Below, piece by piece: positions 50,701 through 59,873 of a stretch of 64,000 bases of DNA. Position numbers and translations under genes: made by a program. Within the stretch, counting starts at the first letter, position 1. Each line of letters opens with the position of its first letter. Below the pieces are notes generated by a model that did no database searches, was not told where the DNA came from, and was given only the letters and a program-made list of their open reading frames with translations. The DNA comes from Symbioplanes lichenis (GTDB lineage Bacteria > Actinomycetota > Actinomycetes > Mycobacteriales > Micromonosporaceae). The DNA lies in NCBI RefSeq assembly GCF_030709675.1, contig NZ_JAUZQD010000020.1, positions 1 to 64,000 of the forward strand, given 5' to 3'.

Positions 50701-51728
50701 CCGCGTCCCCGGTGGTGGCCGAGCGCCGCCGCGAGACCCGGCGCGTCCGGGTCGTCTCGCTGATCCTGCTCGCGCTTGTCGTCGCGCTCTTCGCGCTGTC
50801 GCTGTCCTACGGCTCGTTCCAGATCTCGCTGCCGGACATCGTGCGGTCCCTGCTCGGGCAGCCCACGCCGCCGCAGGTCGACTACATCGTCCACACGCTG
50901 CGCCTGCCCCGGGCCGTCGTGGCCGTGCTGGTCGGGCTCGCGTTCGGCCTGGCCGGGGCGATCTTCCAGCAACTGGTACGCAACCCGCTGGCCAGCCCCG
51001 ACGTCATCGGCGTGACGGCGGGGGCGAGCTCGGCGGCCGTCCTCGCGATCGCGATCCTGTCGGTGAGCAGCCTGACCGCCTCCGCCATGGCGCTGGGCGG
51101 CGCGCTGCTCACGTCGGCCCTCGTGTACGTGCTCTCGTGGCGCCAGGGCGTCGGCGGCTACCGGCTCGTCCTGGTCGGCATCGGGGTCGGGGCGGCGCTC
51201 GCCAGCGTCACGTCGTTCCTGCTCACCCGGGCCGACGTGCGCACCGCCCAGGACTCGCTCATCTGGCTCGTCGGCAGCCTCAACGGGCGTACGTGGGACC
51301 AGGTCAAGCCCCTGTCGGTGGCCATGCTGATCCTGGTGCCCGCCGCGCTGATCCTGCGCCGCGCCGTCGCGGGGCTCCAGCTCGGCGACGACGTGGCCAA
51401 GGGACTCGGCATGAACGTCGAGCGCAACCGGCTCGCCCTGCTCGTCGTGGGCGTCTGCCTGGCCGGCGTGGCCACGGCCGCCGCGGGGCCGGTGGCGTTC
51501 GTGGCGTTCATGTCCAGCCCCATCGCCGTACGCCTCATCGGGACCGGCCGTCCCACCCTGCTGCCCGCCGGCCTGATCGGGGCCGTGGTCGTCCTGGCCG
51601 CGGACTTCATCGGCGCCCACCTGGTCGGCGGCACCCCCTACCCGGCCGGCGTGATCACCGGCGTCGTCGGGGCGCCCTACCTGCTCTGGCTGCTCGCCAC
51701 GGCCAACCGCACCGGACGAGGAGGATGA
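50697..51728 (+). CDS. FecCD-type siderophore ABC permease (second)
   Basis: 343-residue FecCD permease with ten helices. Same family blocks in variant form: RLPRAVVAVLVGLAFGLAG, NPLASPDVIGVTAGAS, GPVAFVAFMSSPIAVRLI and GVVGAPYLLWLLA. GTG start overlaps the previous gene by four bases. Pairs with it as a heterodimer. Confidence 0.94.
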   Translation: MTASPVVAERRRETRRVRVVSLILLALVVALFALSLSYGSFQISLPDIVRSLLGQPTPPQVDYIVHTLRLPRAVVAVLVGLAFGLAGAIFQQLVRNPLASPDVIGVTAGASSAAVLAIAILSVSSLTASAMALGGALLTSALVYVLSWRQGVGGYRLVLVGIGVGAALASVTSFLLTRADVRTAQDSLIWLVGSLNGRTWDQVKPLSVAMLILVPAALILRRAVAGLQLGDDVAKGLGMNVERNRLALLVVGVCLAGVATAAAGPVAFVAFMSSPIAVRLIGTGRPTLLPAGLIGAVVVLAADFIGAHLVGGTPYPAGVITGVVGAPYLLWLLATANRTGRGG

Positions 51729-52540
51729 CCGTGCCCGCACCGTCCACCCTGCAGGCCGAGGGGCTCTCCCTCGGCTACGGCGACCGGCGCGTCGTCACCG
51801 ACCTCACCCTGGAGATCCCCCGGGGCAAGGTCACCGTCATCGTCGGCCCCAACGCCTGCGGCAAGTCGACCTTCCTGCGCGGCCTGGCCCGGCTCCTGCC
51901 ACCGTCGGCCGGCGCCGTGCTCCTCGACGGCAAGTCCATCCACGCGGCGCCGAGCCGGGAGGTCGCGCTCAAGCTGGGCATCCTCCCGCAGGGCCCGATC
52001 GCCCCGGACGGCATCACCGTCACCGACCTGGTCAGCCGGGGCCGCCACCCGCACCAGGGCATGTTCCGCCGCTGGACCGCCGACGACGACAACGCCGTGG
52101 CTGCCGCGCTGTCGGCCACCGGCACCCTCGAGCTGGCCGCCCGGGGCGTCGACGAGCTCTCCGGCGGCCAGCGCCAGCGCGTGTGGATCGCCATGGCGCT
52201 GGCGCAGCGTACGGGCATCCTGCTCCTGGACGAGCCCACCACCTATCTGGACGTGACCCACCAGGTGGAGGTCCTCGACCTCCTCGTCGACCTCAACGAG
52301 GCCGAGGGCGCCACCGTCGTGATGGTCCTTCACGAGCTCAACCTCGCCGCCCGTTACGCTGACCACTTGATCGTCATGAAATCCGGCGCCGTCGTCACCG
52401 CGGGCGAGCCCAGCGCAGTGCTCACCGAGTCCGTCGTCGAGGAGGTCTTCAGCATGCGCTGCCGCGTCGTCCCGGATCCCGTCTCCCGGACCCCGATGAT
52501 CGTCCCCATCGGCCGCCACCGCTCCGGCGATGCCCGATGA
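51725..52540 (+). CDS. Siderophore ABC transporter ATPase
   Basis: 271-residue FepC/FhuC-type ATPase. Walker A GPNACGKST, Q-loop LPQGP, signature LSGGQRQRVWIAMALAQ, Walker B ILLLDEPTTYLDV, and switch histidine in VLHELNLAARYADH. Overlaps the second permease by ATGA and the PPOX gene by ATGA. Drives uptake of the ferric siderophore. Confidence 0.95.
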   Translation: MTVPAPSTLQAEGLSLGYGDRRVVTDLTLEIPRGKVTVIVGPNACGKSTFLRGLARLLPPSAGAVLLDGKSIHAAPSREVALKLGILPQGPIAPDGITVTDLVSRGRHPHQGMFRRWTADDDNAVAAALSATGTLELAARGVDELSGGQRQRVWIAMALAQRTGILLLDEPTTYLDVTHQVEVLDLLVDLNEAEGATVVMVLHELNLAARYADHLIVMKSGAVVTAGEPSAVLTESVVEEVFSMRCRVVPDPVSRTPMIVPIGRHRSGDAR

Positions 52541-53091
52541 GAATCACCACCGAGGCGGAACTCCGCGAGCTCGTCGAGGAGCCCCACCCCTTCATCCGCG
52601 ACAAGGCCATCAGCGTCATCGACGAGGCCAGCGGCCGCTTCATCCAGGCCTCGACCTTCTTCCTGTTGGCCACCCGCCGCCCCGACGGCCAGGTCACCGT
52701 CTCCCCGCGCGGCGAGCCTGCGGGCGCCGCGGTCGTCCTGGACCCTCAGCGCCTCGCCTTCGCCGACCGCCCGGGCAACCGCCGCCTCGACAGCCTCCGC
52801 AACATTCTTCAGTGTCCGGACGTCGGCCTCCTCTTCATGGTCCCCGGCCACCTGGAAACCCTGCGCGTCAACGGGCGCGCGGCGCTGCACCGCGATCCCG
52901 AGTGGACAGACGCGCCGATCGGCATCGAGGTCGAGGTGGACGAGCTGTTCCTGCACTGCTCCCAGTCGATCAAGCGGGGGTCGCTGTGGGAGCCGTCGGG
53001 CTGGCCCGAGCCCGCCACCTACCCCACCACCGGCGAAATGATCAAAAGCACCAACGCGGCCCGCGCCCACGCCCCCGTCACCGTCGCCTGA
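52537..53091 (+). CDS. PPOX-fold FMN-binding protein (MSMEG_1061-like)
   Basis: 184-residue pyridoxamine 5'-phosphate oxidase-fold protein: FFLLATRRPDGQVTVSPRGE, FADRPGNRRLDSLRNIL, VGLLFMVPGHLETLRVNGRA. The split-barrel fold usually binds FMN or F420. Translationally coupled to the ABC ATPase, so it is the fifth gene of the iron uptake operon. Flavin- or F420-dependent reduction or modification of the imported siderophore is a tempting inference; simple co-expression is the alternative. Confidence 0.86.
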   Translation: MRITTEAELRELVEEPHPFIRDKAISVIDEASGRFIQASTFFLLATRRPDGQVTVSPRGEPAGAAVVLDPQRLAFADRPGNRRLDSLRNILQCPDVGLLFMVPGHLETLRVNGRAALHRDPEWTDAPIGIEVEVDELFLHCSQSIKRGSLWEPSGWPEPATYPTTGEMIKSTNAARAHAPVTVA

Positions 53092-53526
53092 CCGCCGACG
53101 TGCCACCAGCCCCGATGTGGTCGCCGTAGGGCTGCCCGAAGCTGGGTGAGTTGCATGCTCGCGGGGGTCGCGTTCATGTAGCTGGGCCGGCGGGTGGGTC
53201 GCGCCCAGCGGGCGGCGGTGGGCCCGGTTCTTCAGTTACTTGCCGCCCGTACATGGGGATTCGTCGCGGGCTGGGGCACGACGGTGGGTGGGCGCAAGGG
53301 CGGGCCCGGCCCCGCGGGGTCAAGATCCATCGCGCGCACCAACTCTCCTTCCTGGACAAGCCTGACCATCCGCGCACGCGGCCGTATCGCCGCATGCAAA
53401 TGCGTGAGATTTTATGGCGGCGTCGCCGGCTCGAAACGGGGGTCGGCGAGCGTGCGATCAGTCCGGTCCCCGTGCACCCACCCCTGCGCGCGGGGAAGGG
53501 CTTGTCCGGGGAAGGGAGCACCCCTC
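53092..53526. other. Gene-free interval upstream of the M6 protease
   Basis: No credible gene. The left part is GC-rich; the last 150 bp are AT-richer (GAGATTTTATGGCGG), with the likely promoter of the protease gene, and GAAGGGAGC before its GTG start. No repeat or operator stands out. Confidence 0.55.
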
Positions 53527-55335
53527 GTGAAGAGGAAGATACTGGCCGGGACCGCTGCGTTCGCGGTGGTTCTGGGCGGACCGGCGGCGGGTCCGGCGCA
53601 TGCGGCACCGACGGCGGCCGAGGCCGAGCCGCAGGCGTCGCTCGGGGAGGACAATCTGCCGCACCCGCTGGGCGAGGAGCGGGAGGCGGAGCGGACCGAG
53701 GCGCTGCGGAAGCTGATCTCGGGCCAGACCGGCACCGAGCAGCGGAACGGCTCCGAGGTCATCAAGCTCGGCGCGAACAAGTTCGTCGAGTATCGCAAGA
53801 AGGAGACCAAGACCGACCCGATCCTGACCTTCCTGGTCGAGTTCGGCGATCAGGTCTATCCCGCCGCGGGCGGCACGCCGGGGCCGGTGCACAACACCAT
53901 TCCGGCGCCCGACCGCGACTGGAACGGCGACGCGACCGACGACAACACCACGATCTGGGCGCCGGACTTCAGCCCGTCCTATTACAAACAGCTCCTGTTC
54001 GCGAAGAACAAGGAGTCGATGACGAACTTCTACTACAAGCAGTCGGGCGGCCGGTACACGGTCGGCGGCGACGTCTCGGACTGGGTGAAGGTGCCCTACA
54101 ACGAGGCGCGCTACGGCAGCAACGAGATCGCCGAGTCGGACGGCTACTGGAACTTCATCCAAGACAGTGCCACGGCCTGGTACGACTCGCAGGTCGCCGC
54201 GGGCAAGACGCCGGAGGAGATCAAGGCGTACCTGAAGACGTTCGACGTCTGGGACCGCGACGACTTCGACGGGGACGGCAACTTCAACGAGCCCGACGGC
54301 TACGTCGACCACTTCCAGGCCATCCACGCCGGTGCGGGCGAGGAGGCCGGCGGCGGCGCCGAGGGGCCGGACGCGATCTGGGCCCACCGGTGGTACGCGT
54401 TCAGCAACCTCGCCGGCACCGCGGGCCCGGCGGGCAACCTCGCGGGCGGCGTGCAGATCGGCGACACCGGCATGTGGATCGGCGACTACACGACCGAGCC
54501 GGAGAACGGCGGGCTGGGTGTCTTCGCCCACGAGTACGGCCACGACCTGGGCCTGCCCGACCTGTACGACACGGCCGGCGGCGAGAACGGCACCGGCTTC
54601 TGGACGCTCATGTCCTCCGGCTCCTGGCTGGGCCGCGGCTCTCCGACGATCGGCTCGACGCCCGGCTACATGGGGGCGTGGGAGAAGATCTGGCTGGGCT
54701 GGTCCACCTTCGTGACCGTGAACCCGGGCAAGAGCAAGCTCGTGACCCTCGGGTCGGCGGCGCTCGCCGAGACAAGCGCGCTCCCGGAGGCCGTGGTCGT
54801 CCCGCTGGCCGACGGCTCCTACTACGCGGCGGAGTACCGGACCTACACGGGCTATGACGAGACGCTCAAGCTGGGCCCGTACAACTGGGGCTGGGCCGAC
54901 AGCAAGCCCGACTGGGCCGAGCGGTTCCCCTACCAGGACGGCCTGCTGGTCTGGTACGTCAACCCGGCGGTCGGCAACAACAACACCAGCCGCCACCCGG
55001 GCACCGGCCTGACCCTGCCGGTCGACGCCCGCCCGGCGCCGATCGTCTTCGCGGACGGCACCCTGGCCAGCAATCGCCGCCAGCCCTTCGACGCCACGTT
55101 CGGCCTGCAGAAGACCGACAAGATCACGCTGCACCGCAACGGCGTCCCGGTCACGGTCCCGTCGTCGAAGGCCATCCCGGTCTTCGACGACTCCGACCCG
55201 CTGCGCTACTACAGCGCCCTCAACCCGCAGAGCTCGGTCAAGGTGGCCGGCGCGGGCGTCAAGATCGAGGTCAAGACCCAGATCACTGGTCTCATCCCGC
55301 TGATGACGCTCAAGGTCACGCCGCCCGCGGCGTGA
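53527..55335 (+). CDS. Secreted M6-family metalloprotease (immune inhibitor A-like)
   Basis: 602-residue extracellular zinc protease. Signal peptide (1-27, ending AHAAP), propeptide-like acidic segment (about 30-100), then the M6 catalytic domain with the metal site HEYGHDLGLPD (His335, Glu336, His339) followed by the Met-turn-like WTLMSSGSWLG. Asp-rich DDFDGDGNFNEPDGYVDHF probably binds calcium. The C-terminal part is a beta-rich domain. GTG start preferred over an upstream in-frame start because it gives a proper signal peptide. Secreted protease fits the scavenging lifestyle suggested by the chitinases. Monocistronic, ended by the hairpin at 55340. Confidence 0.92.
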   Translation: MKRKILAGTAAFAVVLGGPAAGPAHAAPTAAEAEPQASLGEDNLPHPLGEEREAERTEALRKLISGQTGTEQRNGSEVIKLGANKFVEYRKKETKTDPILTFLVEFGDQVYPAAGGTPGPVHNTIPAPDRDWNGDATDDNTTIWAPDFSPSYYKQLLFAKNKESMTNFYYKQSGGRYTVGGDVSDWVKVPYNEARYGSNEIAESDGYWNFIQDSATAWYDSQVAAGKTPEEIKAYLKTFDVWDRDDFDGDGNFNEPDGYVDHFQAIHAGAGEEAGGGAEGPDAIWAHRWYAFSNLAGTAGPAGNLAGGVQIGDTGMWIGDYTTEPENGGLGVFAHEYGHDLGLPDLYDTAGGENGTGFWTLMSSGSWLGRGSPTIGSTPGYMGAWEKIWLGWSTFVTVNPGKSKLVTLGSAALAETSALPEAVVVPLADGSYYAAEYRTYTGYDETLKLGPYNWGWADSKPDWAERFPYQDGLLVWYVNPAVGNNNTSRHPGTGLTLPVDARPAPIVFADGTLASNRRQPFDATFGLQKTDKITLHRNGVPVTVPSSKAIPVFDDSDPLRYYSALNPQSSVKVAGAGVKIEVKTQITGLIPLMTLKVTPPAA

Positions 55336-55339
55336 CACC

Positions 55340-55379
55340 GACATGCCGGGTCCGGTGCCCCCACCGGACCCGGCATGTC
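55340..55379. terminator. Perfect 18-bp hairpin terminator
   Basis: An 18-base arm (55340-55357) pairs perfectly with 55362-55379 around a CCCC loop. It begins 4 bp after the protease stop and its right arm overlaps the stop codon of the convergent 56-residue membrane protein, so it can serve both genes. Confidence 0.85.
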
Positions 55380-55548
55380 AGCCTTTGTCGTCGTCCCCGG
55401 CCGCCATCTTCGCCTGGATCCCCGGCACCAGAATCCCCGCGAAGACGACCACGAGCCACGCGACGACCGCCCACCCCGGCACCACGGCATGCGGGCCGAT
55501 GATCCCGCCCAGCACCTGGTTGCCCAGGTCGATGAAGTGCTCCGCCAT
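55378..55548 (-). CDS. Small single-helix membrane protein (56 residues)
   Basis: Short gene of 56 codons. It begins MAEHFIDLGNQVLGGIIG, has one clear membrane helix (about residues 25-44, WAVVAWLVVVFAGILVPGI) and a charged tail with KMAAGDDDKG. GGTGG precedes the ATG. Its stop overlaps the right arm of the terminator hairpin. I know no family. Coding is supported by a sensible hydrophobic/charged pattern and codon third-position G/C, but could be confirmed only by homologues. Confidence 0.6.
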   Translation of the reverse strand: MAEHFIDLGNQVLGGIIGPHAVVPGWAVVAWLVVVFAGILVPGIQAKMAAGDDDKG

Positions 55549-55867
55549 GGCCACCAAGATCGGCCCGCAACCTCCGGACTTGAGCGTTGACGCCGAGCTT
55601 CGGCAACCGCCACGCGAATGCGCGGGCCGAACCCTGCGACGATGAAGCGGAGATTGCCGGCCGCCTTCGTGCCGGCAGCGCGGGCGGCCTCGCCGCTGTG
55701 AATCCTGACACTCAGGGGCCGGAGCCCGCGGGCCGGTGATCCGTCATATATCCGGCAGTGCTCGGGTGGGTGTCGGGCTGGCCTCGTCCTTCCCGGCGCG
55801 ACTACGGTGCTCCCATCTTCGGAACATCCATCGTCTGGCACGGCGATCCCGCCCGGAGGAAGCGACA
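55549..55867. other. Intergenic interval between divergent small membrane protein and Nudix genes
   Basis: No credible gene. Lower GC than neighbours, with TCATATATCC near 55743 that may belong to a promoter, and GGAGGAAG just before the Nudix start. It marks the left edge of the lower-GC block. Confidence 0.5.
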
Positions 55868-56449
55868 GTGACCGGAAAGCCGAACCCCGTCCACCATCAG
55901 ATCGTCTGCGCCAACGTCTTCATCAGACGCGGCGGGCGTCTGCTCGTGCTGCGGCGATCCGCGACGCGGAAGTATGCGGCCAACGTCGTGCATCCCGTCG
56001 GCGGCAAGGTGGAGCCCGACGAGGATCCCTTCACCGCAGCTCAGCGCGAGGTGGTCGAAGAGACCGGGCTGTCAGTGACCAACATGAGGCTCGAAGCTGT
56101 GTTGCTCGACCTGACCCCGGTCCCCGACGAGCCGCACAACTGGCTGATCTATCACTTCTCGGCGGACTCCGCATCGGGTGAGCCCCATCAAACCGACGAG
56201 GGCGAGCTCGTCTGGATGACGCCCGCCGAATTCTTGCGGCAACCCTTGCACCCTTCCCTGCAGGGGATCGCCGAGCACATCCTCGATCGGCGCAAAGGCA
56301 CGCTCTTCATCACCCACACCTATGACGCCGACGGTTCCATCGACGGTCGTTCCGAGAAGGCGTGCGTCAGCAAGCCACCGCTCTGGCCCGCGGTGGCCTC
56401 GGCCGCCCGGAGCCTCTTGCCGCACCGGCGCCACGCTGCCACCTCCTGA
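55868..56449 (+). CDS. Nudix hydrolase
   Basis: 193-residue Nudix protein hydrolysing a nucleoside diphosphate linked to another moiety. The Nudix box runs from GGKVEPDE to REVVEETGL (G-x5-E-x7-RE-x2-EE-xG) with all key acidic residues. About 50 extra residues follow the Nudix fold (HPSLQGIAEHILDRRKGTLF and a basic end). GTG start with GGAGGAAG. Convergent with the PfkB kinase gene, 8 bp apart. Substrate unknown; beside a SEFIR protein, NAD- or ADP-ribose-type substrates are conceivable. Confidence 0.9.
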   Translation: MTGKPNPVHHQIVCANVFIRRGGRLLVLRRSATRKYAANVVHPVGGKVEPDEDPFTAAQREVVEETGLSVTNMRLEAVLLDLTPVPDEPHNWLIYHFSADSASGEPHQTDEGELVWMTPAEFLRQPLHPSLQGIAEHILDRRKGTLFITHTYDADGSIDGRSEKACVSKPPLWPAVASAARSLLPHRRHAATS

Positions 56450-56457
56450 CCGGTCTC

Positions 56458-57315
56458 TCAACCGCTTCCCGCCCGGCTTGCCAGGAATTCCGCGGTCCTC
56501 AGCCGGGCGGTGGCTACCGCGGCGGCGAGGGCGCTGCCCTGCGTAGCGGCCAGTGCGGCGACCAGCGCGCCGGTGAACGCGTCCCCGGCGCCGGTCGGGT
56601 CGGCGACGGCGACGGGGGAGACCGACTGCACAGCCCAGCGTCCCGCGTGCCCGAATCGCACCGGTCCTGTGCCGTCAGTGATCACGACGGCTTTCCGTGG
56701 CGGTCCTGTGAGGCCGGCGAAATCGCGCTCGGCGCGGTTCAGCACCACCACGTCGGCACGGGCGCGCAGACGAGCTCTCAACGTGTCCGGAAAACACCCA
56801 GGATCGGCCTTCACCAGCCACAGCACCCGTGTCCGCCCACCCACCCGGTCGAGCACCGCGTCTGTCACATCGGGCGGCCCAGCGGTCAGACATATCCACG
56901 AAGCGCTGTCCAGCACGCGCAACTGCGCCGCTGTGAGACGCCACGTGGAGAGGACGCCCGGATCCAGGAACGACATCGAGCCGCCGCCGAGATCGTGGAA
57001 GAGCCAGGATGACGCCGTGCGGCCCGGACTGGTGGCCAAGCCGTCCGTGCGGACACCCGCCTCGGCAAGCTCGGCGCGGGCCCGGACGCCGGCGCTGTCA
57101 TCGCCCACTCCGCTCACCACGGTGGCGTCCCCGAGGATCGAAGCGGCGGCGCGAGCGACATTCGCCGCGCTTCCGCCGAGTCGTGGCCACGGATCAGCCA
57201 GACGGTCGTCCACCAGTGCGCCCGTGTCCCGGTCCGGCAGCTCCCGGACCAGCATCGGGTGGTCGAAAGCGACGAATCCCGTGACGGCGACGGAAGTCGG
57301 CTTCGCGTCAGGCAC
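56458..57315 (-). CDS. PfkB-family carbohydrate/nucleoside kinase
   Basis: 285-residue ribokinase-like kinase. Substrate-side GGSAANVARAAA (near residue 45), WLVKADPG, NRAERDFAGL and the ATP/anion-hole signature DPTGAGDAFTGALVAAL with catalytic Asp are all present. Substrate may be ribose, adenosine or another sugar. GTG at 57315 overlaps the SEFIR gene stop by eight bases, so it is the last gene of that operon. The combination with a SEFIR protein is unusual. Confidence 0.9.
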   Translation of the reverse strand: MPDAKPTSVAVTGFVAFDHPMLVRELPDRDTGALVDDRLADPWPRLGGSAANVARAAASILGDATVVSGVGDDSAGVRARAELAEAGVRTDGLATSPGRTASSWLFHDLGGGSMSFLDPGVLSTWRLTAAQLRVLDSASWICLTAGPPDVTDAVLDRVGGRTRVLWLVKADPGCFPDTLRARLRARADVVVLNRAERDFAGLTGPPRKAVVITDGTGPVRFGHAGRWAVQSVSPVAVADPTGAGDAFTGALVAALAATQGSALAAAVATARLRTAEFLASRAGSG

Positions 57316-58678
57316 TGACCCGGTAGCTTTCCCGGCAGAGCTCGTCGATGCGCGAGTCTCGTTGCAGGCGGAGTAGATCCAACGGTTCCGACCGGCGCAC
57401 CTCCCGCCACAACTCCTCATCGAGACGCAGAGCGCGGAGGAACGTGCGGTAGGACAGCACCGTGGCACCCGTGGCGGGCCGCATGCCGCGGATGTAGGTC
57501 ATGTCCTCCATCAGCGTGGCGCGATGATCCCGGGACATGACCCGGAAGAACATCGAGCAGACGAGCGCCGAGAGGCGACCGAGCAGGACGGGGTCGTAGC
57601 GGGCGAAAAGCACCGGATAGATGTTCTCGCCCACGAAAGCAGCCGGACCGAGGACATCCACGACGTCGGTCACGTCGATGGTGACAGGCTCGACCGGTAA
57701 CCCGGTCAACGAGCGGGCAAGATCGACGGCACGGCGTGGCGTGCCGGCGGATGCGCTCGCGAAGCTTCGCCATTCCTCGTGCAGCGCCTCGGTGGTGTTC
57801 TGATCGGTTCCCGCCAAGGCGGGCAGCGGCCCTCTGACTCGGCGTAGGCCGTCATAGATGTCGTACTGACGGCTCCCGGGAGAGTATTCCTGGAGCCGAT
57901 TGAGCCGGAACTCGCGCCAGTCGTACGCATCGCCGACGAGTTTGATGATGCCCATGTCGAAAAATGGACGGAACCGGGTGACGATGCGTCGGCACAGCGG
58001 GGATTGAAAGAACGATACCGCAGGGACGAGAACCTGGTCCGCGGCGAGCAGGGCCACGCGGAAGGCGAGAGCCGCCTCGGTGGCTGTCTGGCGATCGAAC
58101 GTAGGGCCCGACACCCCGTACCCGGACAGTTCGAGGACGTAGTGATCGAGGAAATGCGCGATGATCACCGGTCGGCGCTCCCGGTTTCCGACGGTTACCG
58201 CGGTGGTGAGCGGGGCGGTGCTGTCGGTGCCGGTGAATCGGCCGAAGAGTGTCTGTTTCAGTAAGGTGTAACCTTGGTCCGCCTTCCGTTCGGAACTCAT
58301 GTCGACGTACCAGCGGCCAAGAGCGTACGACGGTGCCGCTTCGGCCCAGGACCCGGCGCGCAGCACCGGGATCACCTTCTGGCCGTTGGCCAGCGCGAAC
58401 ACTTCGCCGCTCAGTACCTGGCTCTCGTAACCGACGCCGCCTGTCCGGTTGTCCGCCGCCGTCTTGAACTGGGGAGTGCAGATGATGACGACGAACTCGG
58501 ATTCCCGCACGGCGACTTCCATGAAGGTGGGAATGTCGTCCCCCGGGCGCATGTACCACTGATCCAGGCGAACGTTGATACCGTCCGTGCGAAGCCTTTC
58601 CGCAAGCGCCGCCACCCACGTGCGATGGTCGTCGCTGTCCCATGAGTAGGAGATGAAGACCGAAGGGCCGGCGGCCAT
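57308..58678 (-). CDS. SEFIR (TIR-like) domain protein with uncharacterised C-terminal domain
   Basis: 456-residue protein. Residues about 5-150 form a SEFIR/TIR-type domain: SVFISYSWDSDDHRTWV (box 1), LDQWYMRPGDDIPTFME, VVIICTPQFK and GGVGYESQVLSGEVFA, where Glu85 may be the NADase-type glutamate. The remaining 300 residues (AHFLDHYVLELSGYGVSG, FFDMGIIKLVGDAYDWREF, YDPVLLGRLSALVC) match nothing I know. ATG 58678 has GGAGGAGGAATTCGAG upstream, with a further in-frame ATG upstream rejected. TIR-like domains often signal in phage defence. Middle gene of a three-gene operon with lower GC than flanking DNA. Confidence 0.85.
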   Translation of the reverse strand: MAAGPSVFISYSWDSDDHRTWVAALAERLRTDGINVRLDQWYMRPGDDIPTFMEVAVRESEFVVIICTPQFKTAADNRTGGVGYESQVLSGEVFALANGQKVIPVLRAGSWAEAAPSYALGRWYVDMSSERKADQGYTLLKQTLFGRFTGTDSTAPLTTAVTVGNRERRPVIIAHFLDHYVLELSGYGVSGPTFDRQTATEAALAFRVALLAADQVLVPAVSFFQSPLCRRIVTRFRPFFDMGIIKLVGDAYDWREFRLNRLQEYSPGSRQYDIYDGLRRVRGPLPALAGTDQNTTEALHEEWRSFASASAGTPRRAVDLARSLTGLPVEPVTIDVTDVVDVLGPAAFVGENIYPVLFARYDPVLLGRLSALVCSMFFRVMSRDHRATLMEDMTYIRGMRPATGATVLSYRTFLRALRLDEELWREVRRSEPLDLLRLQRDSRIDELCRESYRVSA

Positions 58679-58719
58679 CTCGAATTCCTCCTCCGGCGCA
58701 GTGACGTTGTCCGCCGGCG

Positions 58720-59784
58720 TCACGCGCCGCTGCTCGCCAGATCCCGGATCCGAATGGTCTCCCACGACGAGGACAGTAACGGAGGGACCTCGGCCAGAAT
58801 TGTCTCTCCATGTGACACGCTTGGCTTTCGCCAGAGTCCGGAACAACCTTCGCGCACCAGGCCGGTCAGGCCGCCCGCCCGGGTGGCGAACGCGTCAAGC
58901 GCGTGAAAGGCCTGGTTCGCCTCCGTCATGTCGGCGAAGTGGGCGCTGAAAAGGAAGTTTCCCGCCTGCGAGACGATCTCGTAGAACCCGGCGTCGACGA
59001 GCCTGTCGACGAGCGCCTGCTCGGCGCCGGGTCGCATGGCCCGCCGTTCCTGGATCAGGTCGGCGGCTGTGTGCCAGGACCGCTCCGGGAACCGGCCGGG
59101 GATCTTCGCGTGGATGTCCGCGGCGCGTCTTGCCTGCAGCGGCATGCCCGTGATCGCGGCTTCCGCGGCCGACCGCGGAACGGCGCGCATCGTGAACCGA
59201 AGCTGCTCGGCAGGAAACTGGTCAAGGGCAGCGAGCGGAAGCTCCATGGCTTGATATCGGCTGCTGTACTCACTGCGGTAGACCTCGGTCTCCACATAAC
59301 CCGACGCAACGGGGTGCTCGTCGATCAGACGTATCGCTGTTGCGTTGGCGGTCGCCAGTATCTCGTGCACAGCCGCGGCACGGTCGCGCGTCGTGCACAC
59401 GAACTGTTGCGTGAAGTGACGTACGTATTGCGGCGGCTCCATCAGGGCGAAATCATCCGGCTCGAAGCCCGCGGCGACGAGTCCACCGGCGAGGTCGTCA
59501 TCCAGGTAGGTCAGGTCGATGTGCGACTCGATGACCACGTGCGGCCCGCCGTTGGAGCCGGCCGTGCCCAGCACTTCCCGCACCGCATCGGTGAGCCGGC
59601 CGCGGCGTTCAGGCGTGGAGACCGCGCGCTCGACCACCCGCTCCATGAGGTCGGCCGGCATTCCTTCAAACGGTAGGCGCTCTGGGCAGAGAGGCAGCGC
59701 TCGATCCGGCAATTCGTATCGGCGAAGTGCTTCCAGCGTCGCTGTCCGGCTGCCGGTCGGCATGTCGTGCCATGAGGTGACCAT
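58720..59784 (-). CDS. Uncharacterised 354-residue protein upstream of the SEFIR gene
   Basis: No family recognised. Soluble, no signal or membrane helix. Repeated-looking acidic segments are HIDLTYLDDDLAGGLVAAGF and LIQERRAMRPGAEQALVDRL; HFTQQFVCTT and NFLFSAHFADMTEANQAF could be related halves of an internal duplication (HFT.. / HFA..), which is only suggestive. AAGGAG precedes the ATG at 59784. First gene of the operon, 41 bp before the SEFIR gene, behind a 20-bp palindrome. Might sense or load the SEFIR protein. Confidence 0.78.
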   Translation of the reverse strand: MVTSWHDMPTGSRTATLEALRRYELPDRALPLCPERLPFEGMPADLMERVVERAVSTPERRGRLTDAVREVLGTAGSNGGPHVVIESHIDLTYLDDDLAGGLVAAGFEPDDFALMEPPQYVRHFTQQFVCTTRDRAAAVHEILATANATAIRLIDEHPVASGYVETEVYRSEYSSRYQAMELPLAALDQFPAEQLRFTMRAVPRSAAEAAITGMPLQARRAADIHAKIPGRFPERSWHTAADLIQERRAMRPGAEQALVDRLVDAGFYEIVSQAGNFLFSAHFADMTEANQAFHALDAFATRAGGLTGLVREGCSGLWRKPSVSHGETILAEVPPLLSSSWETIRIRDLASSGA

Positions 59785-59873
59785 CGCCGCTCCTTCGTGA
59801 GCGCGTCTTCTCCGACAGCCCCAGTGTTCGGACGTATGTAGCCGGAAAGCAACGTGCTGATGGCCGACTGTCA

